Assembly: GCA_009746045.1 (NCBI GenBank)
Contig: RPFO01000497.1
Location: 1,010,970-1,074,969 of the forward strand
Length of the DNA: 64,000 bases
Direction: 5' to 3'
Source of the DNA: Mesostigma viride
Lineage: Eukaryota > Streptophyta > Mesostigmatophyceae > Mesostigmatales > Mesostigmataceae
The notes below the pieces were generated by a model. That model saw nothing but the letters and a program-made list of their open reading frames with translations, was not told the origin of the DNA and did no database searches. Of this stretch, positions 1-12,300 are shown piece by piece. Numbering within the stretch: the stretch's first letter is position 1; each line of letters opens with the position of its first letter. The position numbers and the translations under genes were made by a program.

Positions 1-208
1 GCTGGAAAGGCCGGCATAAGTTTTTGGGAGGCGCTTACAGATGAATCACTCAAGAGTTTGGGTGTGGCCATGATCAGGGGCCGTGAAGTCCATGGGTGTG
101 GGGATGACGCGTCGGCCTGTCCCGTCTCCTGCAAGGCACGCCCCTCGCTTTGTGGTTTCCCACGTCCCATCTGGTCCTCACGGGGACATGTGTGGCTGCT
201 GTGTGCAG

Positions 209-307
209 GATGATTGCACCCCGATGCATACGGCGGCACAGCATGGCCACCTGGAGGTCGTGAAGCACCTGGTCGCGAGCGGTGCAGACAAGGAGGCCAA
301 CGAAGAG
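209..307 (+). CDS. Gene 1 ankyrin exon A1
   Basis: A 99-nt phase-0 exon encoding one ankyrin repeat. Variable residues are C3, T8, Q11-H12, and it ends N-E-E. The acceptor is GTGTGCAG and the donor GTCAGC. It is the first exon visible in the window; the intron before it runs off the left edge. Confidence 0.8.
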
Positions 308-3300
308 GTCAGCTTTTCGTTTTCCATGAGTTACAATTGATGTGCTTCCGCGCACGGTTTATGTATATCTGCAACACAACCATGTTGTAGGACGGGCAAG
401 GGCTCCACCACCGATGGTGTCAGGCTGGCTACCAACTTCCACTGGGCACGTTTGCGATCCCAGCACTGGGCGCACTGTCTCTGGGGAGTTGTGCCGTTGA
501 TAGCTGTGCACCCATGGGATGCCTGCTGCCCATGAGGTGGACGCCAGTAGGCCAGGAATCGTGGCTACAGGAAATCAGGATTATGGACGACCGATCTTAC
601 TTTTACTACCGTGCTCAGGTCGACGAGTTCGAGAGATAGCACGCATGGACCTGGTTGTGCTGAATAGTGTTTCAAAGACCTCGCGTGCACCGTGTGACAT
701 CATGTTCCGTGCCCCCAACACCATTTCTCTTGTGGCCATGGGTAAGAGGAGGGGGGACATCCCCCCCTAAAATCGTTCATGAGCGTACTCCAGAGTTTGG
801 CCTACCGCGCCGCCCGGCGCCAGCCAAAGTGAAAAATGGCTGAGTGCGCTCTGTCAGCCAAAAGGCTGCGCCGGATCGATTTGGGAGTGTGTTACGTGCT
901 ACGTGGCTTGTACGACACGTGGCACTTTTTGTAGAATCTCTTAGTAGAAGCTCTTAGTAAGCGATAGTATTAGCATATTCTCCAAGTAGAAGAATTTTAA
1001 TGATGATTAAACATTTTGTACTGCAGTGCTCCGGCTTCATGCTGGTTGTTGGTGCAACGGTGGTCTGCAACTAAAGAATGACGTCAAGCCGGGGGAAATT
1101 CGATGCCTATTGCCTGACGCCAGGTCCGGTGTCAGAGTCAACAACAACAACCTGACGCCTGCCTGAAAGTTGATACGTCTTCCTAGAATCAACCAATACT
1201 TGGTAAGTTCTCAGCGTAAGTTGTAAGTACAGCAGGGCCAAAGTGGACTCCTGCACTTAAAATCAAACGCCTGACCGAGCTAGCGGGATTACCAGAGCGC
1301 ACTCCTTTCCTAAAACCAGGCGCCGGACCGGTGGGAGGAGTTAGCTCCAGAAAATGTTTCTTCGCGCCGCCCTAAAAATTTCGACTGGAGTCCACTCCGT
1401 CGCAAAAATTCTGCCGCCGGACACATTTTTTCCCAGTTTTGGAGTCCGCTCCACGTCCGGAGGTGCCGCGCCGGACACACGAGTGAGTGTGCTGTTTTGG
1501 CTGGATGTCCCCCCTCCTTGGGTAAGCAAGGGTCGAATCTATTGATCTGAGGTGCGCGGTAAATTGACTCGATTTACTGAATTTTTTCACCACCATGCTT
1601 GTTGGTGATCTGAATAGGTCTATGGCTCATGTTGCCTGGCCTTAACCATCCTGACCACCTGGCTGTCCTGATGGTCATTTGTTTGCCGGGAGCCGTATGT
1701 AGTGCATTCAGCCTGTCCGTGCCATGCTGCCAGCAGCAGCTGTGTGGGATCTTTGCTACTGTTTTCAATGGCCCGACTCACTTGTGCACACGGACCACAC
1801 GGCTCATCCCCAGCCACATCAATAACTCAGTGGTTGTACTGATGCCCTTGTTTTATCCAGCGACGATAGTTAGGGTGGAGGCTACGTAAACGTTCTCATT
1901 TGCGGTACTTCGGTTAGACTGCGAATCGCGGCACAAATTTTGGGAGCCGATTGCCGGTCAGGCCCCTTGCTGAAGAGTTCGGTAGTGGCCATGCTCAGGG
2001 GCTGTGATGCCCATGGGTGTGGGCATGACGCGTTGGCCCGTTTGGTTCCTGCAGACACATCCCCCTCGCTTGCGGTCTCCCACGTCCTATCTGGTCCTCA
2101 CGGGGACACACGTGGCTGCTGCGTGCAGAGTCATCTTACACCACTGCACATTGCGGCACGGCATGGCCACCTCGAGGTCGTGAAGCACCTGGTCGTGAGC
2201 GGGGTGAACAAGGAGGCCAAGGGCCCGGTGAGTTTTTCCTTTACCCTGATGGCCGCAAGTGGATGTGACTATGGGCACGGTTTTGATATATCTGCTAGGC
2301 AGTCATGTTGTAGGATGGGCAAGGGGCTTTACGAAAGATGTTTTCAGATTTCTTAATGGACCGACTCTCTCACACGGATCACGCGGCTCATCCCCAGCCA
2401 CGTCAGTACAGCCTCGTCCTTTGTGACTTGTGATTGTACGGATGCCCTTGTTTTGTGTAGCGATATTGGCTAGGGTGGAGGCTACCTGCATGCTGTGCTT
2501 GGCGGTACTTTGGTTAAACAATGAGCGCTGGAAAGGCAGTCACAAGGTGTGGGAGCCACTTGCAAGGCAGTCGCTCAAGAGTTTGGCTGTGGCCGTGATC
2601 AGAAACGTGGTGTCCATGGGTGTGGGCATGACATGTAGGCCTGTTTGGTTCCTGTAGATACGTCCCCTGTGTTAGTTGTTTCCCACGTTCCATCTGGTCC
2701 TCATGGGGACATGCGTGGCCGCTGCATGCAGGATGATTTCACACCGATGCACTTTGCGGCACAGGAGGGCCACCTGGACATCGTGAAGCACCTGGTCACA
2801 AGCGGTGCGAACAAGAAGGCCAAGGCCAAGGTCAGCTGTCCCTTCACGCTAATGGCCTTAAGCGGATGTGCCTGCATGTACTGTTTTTGTATATCTGCAA
2901 CGCAATCATGTTGTAGGATGGGCAAGGGGCTCCACAACCGATTGCGTCAGGATTGACCTACCAACTTCACTGGGCGCTGTTGTGACCCCAGCATTGGGCA
3001 TGCTGCCTGTGGATTTGTGTTGTTGACAAGCCGGGCACCCATGGGATGCCCATTGCCCATGAGGTGGATGGCTCTGCCGGGCACGCATCGCGGCTACAGG
3101 AATCTGGATCACGGACGACCAAACTCACTTTCTCTACCGTACTCAGGGCGAGGGATCCGAGAGGTAGCACACGTACGACCTGGTTGTGCCACATGGTTTT
3201 CGAATACCACTCGCACACCCAGTGAGATCATGTTCCCCGGCCCCCGCCTCTTTCCCCGCTTTTATGGTTGCCATGGGTAAGGAATGGTTGAATCCATTGA

Positions 3301-6300
3301 CCCAAGGTGGGCGGTGAGATGGCTCCAGTTACCGAACCTTGTCACAACCAGGCCTTAGGTGATCTGAATAGGTTTCTTGTCCGCGTTGTCTGGCCTTTCC
3401 TATCCGGGCGGCCTGGCTGTCATCAGGGCCATTTGTTGGCTGGAAGGTATATGTAGTGCGTGCAGCCTGTCCTTGCCGTGCTGCCAGCAGCAGGTGCCTG
3501 GGATCTTTGCTGATGTTTTTAATGGCATAACTCTCTCACACGGATCACGCAGCTTATCCCCAGCCACGTCAGTAAAGCCCCGTCCTTTGTGCCTTGTGAT
3601 TGTACCGACGCCCTTGTTTTGTGCAGTGATATTGGTTAGGGTGGCGGCTACCTGGATGGTGTGCTTGGCGGTACTTTGGTTAAATAACGTGCGCTGCACA
3701 GGCAGTCACAAGTTGTGAGAGCCGCTTTCAGGTCAGTTGCTCAAGAGTTTGGCTGTGGCCGTGATTAGGGCCGTGATGTCCATGGGTGTGGGCATGACAT
3801 GTAGGCCTGTTTGGTTTCTACAGATGCATCCCCTGTGTCAGTTGTTTCCCGCGTTCCATCTGGTCCTCGTTGGGACATGCGTGGCCGCTGCATGCAGGAT
3901 GATTGCACACCGATGCACTATGCGGCATATAAGGGCCACCTGGACATCGTGAAGCACCTGGTCGCAAGCGGTGCGAACAAGGAGGCAAAGACCAAGGTCA
4001 GCTTTTCCTCTACCCTGATGGTCCCAAGCGGATGTACTTCCAAGCATGTTTCTTGTATGTCTGCAAGGCAATCATGTTGTAGGATGGGCAAAGGGCTCCG
4101 TTAGGCTCCGTTAGACTGCGTCAGGATTGACCTACCAACTTCACTGGGCGCTGTTGTGACCCCAGCACTGGGCATGCTGCCTGTGGATTTGTGTTGTTGA
4201 CAAGCTGGGCACCAATGGATGCCGGTTGCCCATGAGGTGGATTGCTCTGCCGGGAATCACGGCTACTGGAATCTGGATTCCTGACGACTAATGTCACTTT
4301 CTCTACCGTACTCAGGGCGAGGGATCCGAGAGGTAGCACACGCACGACCTGGTTGCGCCACATGGTTTTCGAATACCACTCGCACACCCAGTGAGATCAT
4401 GTTCTCTGGCCCCCACCTGTTTCCCCGCTTGTATGGTTGCCATGGGTAAGGAATGGCTGCATCCATTGACCCGAGGTGGGCGGTGAGATGGCTCCAGTTG
4501 CTGAACCTTGTCACAACCAGGCCTTAGTTGATCTGAATAGGTTTCTTGTCCGCGTTGTCTGGACTTTCCTATCCGGGCCGACTGGTTGTCATCAGGGCCA
4601 TCTGTTGGCTGGAAGGTATATGTAGTGCGTGCAGCCTGTCCTTGCCGTGCTGTCAGCAGCAGGTGCCTGGGATCTTTGCTGATGTTTTTAATGGCATAAC
4701 TCTCTCGCATGGATCACGCGGCTGATTCCCAGCCACGTCAGTAAAGCCCCGTCCTTTAAGACTTGTGATTGTACTGATGCGCTTGTTTTGTGCAGCGATA
4801 TTGGTTGGGGTGGCAGCTACCTGGATGGTGTGCTTGGCGGTACTTTGGTTAAACAATGAGCGCTGGACAGGCAGTCACAAGGTGTGAGAGCCGCTTGGAG
4901 GGCAGTCGCTCAATAGTTTGGCTGTGGCCGTGATCAGGGCCGTGATGTCCATGGGTGTGGGCATGACATGTAGGCTTGTTTGGTTCCTGCAGATGCGTCC
5001 CATGTGTCAGTTGTTTCCCGCGTTCCATCTGGTCCTCGTTGGGACATGCGTGGCCGCTGCATGCAGGATGATTTCACACCGATGCACTTTGCGGCACAGG
5101 AGGGCCACCTGGACATCGTGAAGCACCTGGTCACAAGCGGTGCGAACAAGAAGGCCAAGGCCAAGGTCAGCTTTTCCTCTACCCTGATGGCCTCAAGCGG
5201 ATGTGCCTTCATGCACAGTTTCGATATGTCTGCAAGCCAATCATGTTGTAGGATGGGCAAAGGGCTTCATTACACATGTTGTCAGTCTTGCTACCAACAT
5301 CACCGGGCGCTGCTGTGATGCCAGCACTGGGCATGCTTCCTGTGGGTATTGTGCTGTTGACAAGCTGGGCACCCATGGGATGCCGGTTGCCTATGAGGTG
5401 GATTGCTCTACCGGCAATAGTGGCAAGAGGAATCTGGAATAGTGATTATCGATCTCACTTTCACTCCCGTACTCAGGTCGAGGAATCCGAGAGATAGCAC
5501 GCATACGACCTGGGTGCGTAGGAGAGTTCTTCGCGCACCCTGTGAGATCATGTTCCGCGCCCCCCGCCCGTTCCCCCCTTTTATTGTGGCCACGGGTAAC
5601 GAATAGCCGAATTGATTGACCCGAGGTGCGCCGTGAGATGGCTCCATTTACTTTCCACCACCAGGCCTTCGGTGATTTCAATAGGTTTCTATCGTGCGTC
5701 GTCTGGCCTGCCCTATTCTTACCGCCTGGCTGTCCCTAGGGCCATCTATTTGTTTGCTGGGAGGTTTGTGTAGTGCGTTCAGCCTGTCCTTGCCGTGCTG
5801 CCAGCAGCAGGTGCCTGGGATGTTTTCTGATTTCTTAATGGCATAACTCTCTCACACGGATAATGCGGCTCATCCCCAGCCACGTCAGTAAAGCCCCGTC
5901 CTTTGTGACTTGTGATTGTACGGATGCCCTTGTTTTGTGCAGCAATATTGGTTAGTATGGAGGCTACCTGCATGGTGTGCTTGGCGGTACTTTGGTTAAA
6001 CAATGAGCGCTGGACAGGCAGTCACAAGTTGTGGGATCCGCTTTCAGGGCAGTCGCTCAATAGTTTGGCTGTGGCCGTGATCAGGGCCGTGATGTCCAAG
6101 GGTGTGGGCATGACATGTAGGCCTGTTTGGTTTCTACAGACGCGTCCCCTGTGTTAGTTGTTTCCCACGTTCCATCTGGTCCTCATGGGGACATGCGTGG
6201 CTTCTGTGTGCAGGATGACTGGACCCCGCTGCACTATGCGGCATATAAGGGCCACGTGGACATCGTGAAGCACCTGGTCGCGAGCGGTGCGAAGAAGGAC

Positions 6301-9300
6301 GCAAAGACCAAGGTCAGCTTTTCCTCTACCCTGATGGTCCCAAGCGGATTTACTTCGACGCATGTTTTTGGTATATCTGCAAGGCATTCATGTTGCAGGA
6401 CGGGCAAAGGGCTTCATCACACATGTTGTCAGTCTTGCCACCAACATCACTGGGCGCTGTTGTGACCCCAGCACTGGGCATGCTGCCTGTGGATTTGTGC
6501 TGTTGACAAGCCGGGCACCCATGGGATGCCGGTTGCCCATGAGGTGGATTGCTCTGCCGGGAATCACGGCTACTGGAATCTGGATTCCTGACGACTAATG
6601 TCACTTTCTCTACCGTACTGAGGGCGAGGGATCCGAGAGGTAGCACACGTACGACCTGGTTGTGCCAGATGGTTTTCGAATACCACTCGCACACCCAGTG
6701 AGATCATGTTCCCCGGCCCCCGCCTCTTTCCCCGCTTTTATGGTTGCCATGGGTAAGGAATGGTTGAATCCATTGACCCAAGGTGGGCGGTGAGATGGCT
6801 CCAGTTACCGAACCTTGTCACAACCAGGCCTTAGGTGATCTGAATAGGTTTCTTGTCCGCGTTGTCTGGCCTTTCCTATCCGGGCGGCCTGGCTGTCATC
6901 AGGGCCATTTGTTGGCTGGGAGGTATATATAGCGCGTGCAGCCTGTCCTTGCCATGCTGCCAGCAACAGGTGCCTGGGATGTTTGCTGATGTTTTTAATG
7001 GCATAACTCTCTCACACAGATCACGCGGCTGATTCCCAGCCACGTCAGTAAAGTTCCGTCCTTTGTGACTTGTGATTGTACGGATGCCCTTGTTTTGTGT
7101 AGCGATATTGGTTAGGGTGGCGGCTACCTGGATGGTGTGCTTGGCGGTACTTGGGTTAAATAACGTGCGCTGCACAGGCAGTCACAAGTTGTGGAAGCCG
7201 CTTTCAGGTCAGTCGCTCAATAGTTTGGCTGTGGCCGTGATCAGGGCCATGTGTCCATGGTTGTGGGCATGACATGTAGGCCTGTTTGGTTCCTGTAGAT
7301 ACATCCCGTGTTAGTTGTTTCCCACGTTCCATCTGGTCCTCATGGGGACATGCGTGGCCGCTGCATGCAGGATGATTGCACACCGATGCACTATGCGGCA
7401 TATAAGGGCCACCTGGACATCGTGAAGCACCTGGTCGCAAGCGGTGCGAACAAGGAGGCAAAGGACAAGGTCAGCTTTTCCTCTACCCTGATGGTCCCAA
7501 GCGGATTTCCTGCCACGCATGTACTTCCAAGCATGTTTCTTGTATGTCTGCAAGGCAATCATGTTGTAGGATGGGCAAAGAGCTCCGTTAGGCTCCGTTC
7601 GACTGCGTCAGGATTGACCTACCAACTTCACTGGGCGCTGTTGTGGCCCCAGCATTGGGCATGCTGCCTGTGGATTTGTGTTGTTGACAAGCCGGGCACC
7701 CATGGGATGCCCGTTGCCCATGAGGTGGATGGCTCTACCGGGCACGCATCGCGGCTACTGGAATCTGGATTCCTGACGACTAATGTCACTTTCTCTACCG
7801 TACTGAGGGCGAGGGATCCGAGAGGTAGCACGCCTACGTCCTGGTTGTGCCAGATGGTCTTCAAATACCACTTGAACACCCTGTGAGATCATGTTCTCTG
7901 GCCCCCACCTGTTTCCCCGCTTGTATGGTTGCCATGGGTAAGGAATGGTTGAATCCATTGACCCGAGGTGCGCGGTAAGATGGCTCCATGTACCTTGTCA
8001 CCACCAGGCCTTAGGTGATCTGAATAGGTTTCTTGTCCGCGTTGTCTGGCTTTTCCTATCCGGGCCGCCTGGCTGTCATCAGGGCCATTTGTTGGCTGGG
8101 AGGTTTGTGTAGTGCGTGCAGCCTGTCCTTGCCATGCTGCCAGCAGCACGTGCCTGGGGTCTTTGCTGATGTTTTTAGTGGCATAACTCTCTCACACGGA
8201 TCACGCGGCTCATCCCCAGCCACGTCAGTAAAGTTCCGTCCTTTGTGACCTATGATTGTACGGATGCGCTTGTTTTGCGCAGCGATATTGGTTAGGTCGG
8301 CGGCTACCTGGATGGTGTGCTTGGCGGTACTTTGGTTAAATAACGTGCGCTGCACAGGCAGTCACAAGTTGTGAGAGCCGCTTGGAGGGCAGTCGCTCAA
8401 TAGTTTGGCTGTGGCCGTGATCAGGGCCGTGATGTCCATGGGTGTGGGCATGACGTGTAGGCCTGTTTGGTTCCTGTAGATACGTCCCATGTGTTTCTTC
8501 TTTCCCACGTCCCAACTGGTCCTCATGGGCACATGCGTGGCCGCTGCGTGCAGGATGATTACACACCAATGCACGTTGCAGCAGAGGAGGGCCACCTGGA
8601 CATCGTGAAGCACCTGGTCGCAAGCGGTGCGAACAAGGAGGCAAAGGCCAAGGTCAGCTTTTCCTCTACCCTGATGGTCCCAAGCGGATTTCCTTCCACG
8701 CATGTTTTTGGTATATCTGCAACGCAATCATGTAGGTAGGATGGGCAAGGGCTTCACCACCGATTGCATCAGGATTGACCTACCAACTTCACTGGGCGCT
8801 GTTGTGACCCCAGCACTGGGCATGCTGCCCGTGAGTATTGTGTAGTTGACAAGCCGGGCACCCATGGGATGCCGGTTGCCCATGAGGTGGAGGGCTCTGC
8901 CGGGCAGGCATCGTGGCAAGAGGAATCTGGAACATGGATTATCGATCTCACTTCCACTCCCGTACTCAGGTCGAGGAATCCGAGAGATAGCACGCATACG
9001 ACCAGGGTGTGTCGGAGAGTTCTTCAAGTACCTGTTGGGCACCCTGTGAGATCATGTTCCGCGCCCCCCACTCGTTCCCCCCCTTTGTATGGTGGCCATG
9101 GGTGACGAATAGCCGAATTCATTGACCCGAGGTGCGCGGTGAGATGGCTCCATGTACCTTTCAACACCAGGCCTTGGGTGCTCTGAACATGTTTCTTGTC
9201 CGCGTTGTCTGGCTTTTCCTATCCGGGCGGCCTGGCTGTCATCAGGGCCATTTGTTGGCTGGGAGGTATATGTAGTGCGTGCAGCCTGTCCTTGCCATGC

Positions 9301-12300
9301 TGCCAGCAGCAGGTGCCTGGGATGTTTTCTGATGTTTTTAATGGCATAACTCTCTCACACGGATCACACGGCTCATCCCAGCCACGTCAGTAAAGCCCCG
9401 TCCTTTGTGCCTTGTGATTGTACTGACGCCCTTGTTTTGTGCAGTGATATTGGTTAGGGTGGCGGCTACCTGGATGGTGTGCTTGGCGGTACTTTGGTTA
9501 AACAATGAGCGCTGGAAAGGCAGTCACAAGGTGTGGGAGCCACTTGCAAGGCAGTCGCTCAAGAGTTTGGCTGTGGCCGTGATCAGAAACGTGGTGTCCA
9601 TGGGTGTGGGCATGACATGTAGGCCTGTTTGGTTTGTACAGATGCATCCCCTGTGTCAGTTGTTTCCCGCGTTCCATCTGGTCCTCGTGGGGAGATGCGT
9701 GGCCGCTGCATGCAGGATGATTTCACACCGATGCACTATGCGGCACAGGAGGGCCACCTGGACATCGTGAAGCACCTGGTCGCAAGCGGTGCGAACAAGG
9801 AGGCAAAGGACAAGGTCAGCTTTTCCTCTACCCTGATGGCCTCAAGCGGATGTGCCTCCATGCACAGTTTTGGTACATGCGCAAGGCAAACATGTTGTAG
9901 GATGGGCAAAGGGCTCCGTTAGGCTTCGATAGACTGCGCTAGGATTCACCTACCAACTTCACTGGGCGCTGTTGTGACCCCAGCACTGGGCATGCTGCCT
10001 GTGGATTTGTGCTGTTGGCAAGCCGGGCACCCATGGGATGCCCGTTGCCCATGAGATGGATGGCTCTACCGGGAATCTCAGCTGCAGGAATCCGGATTAC
10101 AGATGACCAATGTCACTTTCTCTACCGTACTCAGGGCGAGGGATCCAAGAGGTAGCACACGCACGACCTGGTTGCGCCACATGGTTTTCGAATACCACTC
10201 GCACACCCAGTGAGATCATGTTCTCTGGCCCCCACCTGTTTCCCCGCTTGTAATGTGGCCATGGGTAAGGAATGGTTGAATCCATTGACCCAAGGTGGGC
10301 GGTGAGATGGCTCCAGTTACCGAACCTTGTCACAACCAGGCCTTAGTTGATCTGAATAGGTTTCTTGTCCGCGTTGTCTGGCCTTCCCTATCCGGGCCGC
10401 CTGGCTGTCATCAGGGCCATTTGTAGGCTGGGAGGTATATGTAGTGTGTGCAGCCTGTCCTTGCCATGCTGCCAGCAGCAGGTGCCTGGGATCTTTGCTG
10501 ATGTTTTTAATGGCATAGCTCTGTCACACAGATCACGCGGCTGATTCCCAGCCACGTCAGTAAAGCCCCGTCCTTTGTGACTTGTGATTGTACGGATGCC
10601 CTTGTTTTGTGCAGCGATCTTGGTAAGAGTGGAGGCTACCTGGATGGTGTGCTTGGCGGTACTTTGGTTAAACAACGTGCGCTGGAAAGGCAGGTACAAG
10701 TTGTGGGAGTTACTTGCAGGGCAGTCGCTCAATAGTTTGGCTGTGGCCGTGATCAGGGCCGTGATGCCCATAGGTGTGGGCATGACATGTGGGCCTGTTC
10801 GGTGCCTGCAGATACATCCCCTGTGCCATTTGTTTCCCACGTTCCATCTGGTCCTCGTGGGGAGATGCGTGGCCGCTGCATGCAGGAAGATTTCACACCG
10901 ATGTTCTATGCGGCACAGGAGGGCCACCTGGACATCGTGAAGGACCTGGTCGCAAGCGGTGCGAACAAGGAGGCAAAGGCCAAGGTCAGCTTTTCCTCTA
11001 CCCTGATGGCCTCAAGCGGATGTGCCTCCATGCACAGTTTTGGTACATGCGCAAGGCAAACATGTTGTAGGATGGGCAAAGGGCTCCGTTAGGCTTTGAT
11101 AGACTGCGCTAGGATTGACCTACCAACTTCACTGGGCGCTGTTGTGACCCCAGCACTGGGCATGCTGCCTGTGGATTTGTGCTGTTGACAAGCCGGGCAC
11201 CCATGGGATGCCCGTTGCCCATAAGGTGGATGGCTCTACCGGGAATCGCAGCTGCAGGAATCCGGATTACAGATGACCAATGTCCGTTTCTCTACCGTAC
11301 TCAGGGCGAGGGATCCAAGAGGTAGCACACGTACGACCTGGTTGTGCCACATGGTTTTCGAATACCACTCGCACACCCAGTGAGATCATGTTCTCTGGCC
11401 CCCACCTGTTTCCCCGCTTGTATGGTTGCCATGGGTAAGGAATGGTTGAATCCATTGACCCAAGGTGGGCGGTGAGATGGCTCCAGTTACCGAAGCTTGT
11501 CACAACCAGGCCTTAGGTGATCTGAATAGGTTTCTTGTCCGCGTTGTCTGGCCTTCCCTATCCGGGCCGCCTGGCTGTCATCAGGGCCATTTGTTGGCTG
11601 GGAGGTATATATAGCGCGTGCAGCCTGTCCTTGCCATGCTGCCAGCAGCAGGTGCCTGGGATCTTTGCTGATGTTTTTAATGGCATAACTCTCTCACACG
11701 GATCACGCGGCTCATCCCCAGCCACGTCAGTAAAGTTCCGTCCTTTGTGACCTATGATTGTACGGATGCCCTTGTTTTGTGCAGCGATATTGGTTAGGGT
11801 GGCGGCTACCTGGGTGGTGTGCTTTGCGGTACTTTGGGTAGATAATGAGCACTCGAAAGGCAGTCATAAGTTGTGGGAGCCGCTTGCAGGTCAGTCGCTC
11901 AAGAGTTTGGCTGTGGCCGTGATCAGAATCGTGGTGTCCATGGGTGTGGGCATGACATGTAGGCCTGTTTGGTTCCTGCAGATGCGTCCTCTGTGTTAGT
12001 TGTTTCCCACGTTCCATCTGGTCCTCATGGGGACATGTGTGGCCGCTGCATGCAGGATGATTTCACACCGATGCACGTTGCGGCATATAAGGGCCACGTG
12101 GACATCGTGAAGCACCTGGTCACAAGCGGTGCGAACAAGAAGGCAAAGGACAAGGTCAGCTTTTCCTCTACCCTGATGGCCCCAAGCGGGTGTGCCTCCA
12201 TGCCATGTTTCTTGTATGTCTGCAAGGCAATCATGTTGTAGGATGGGCAGAGGGCTGCACCACCGATTGCGTCATTCATTACACATGTTGTCAGGCTTAC

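Noticed and set aside
1629..1889. An 86-codon frame (MLPGL...VRVEAT) that recurs in the introns of many units
   Set aside because: It follows from intron duplication, has mostly amino-acid-changing differences, is closed in at least one unit (around 40360) and is unrelated in the other intron subfamily.
4312..4710. Long minus-strand frames across the repeat units
   Set aside because: They are mirror frames of GC-rich repeated DNA, without domains or conserved ends.
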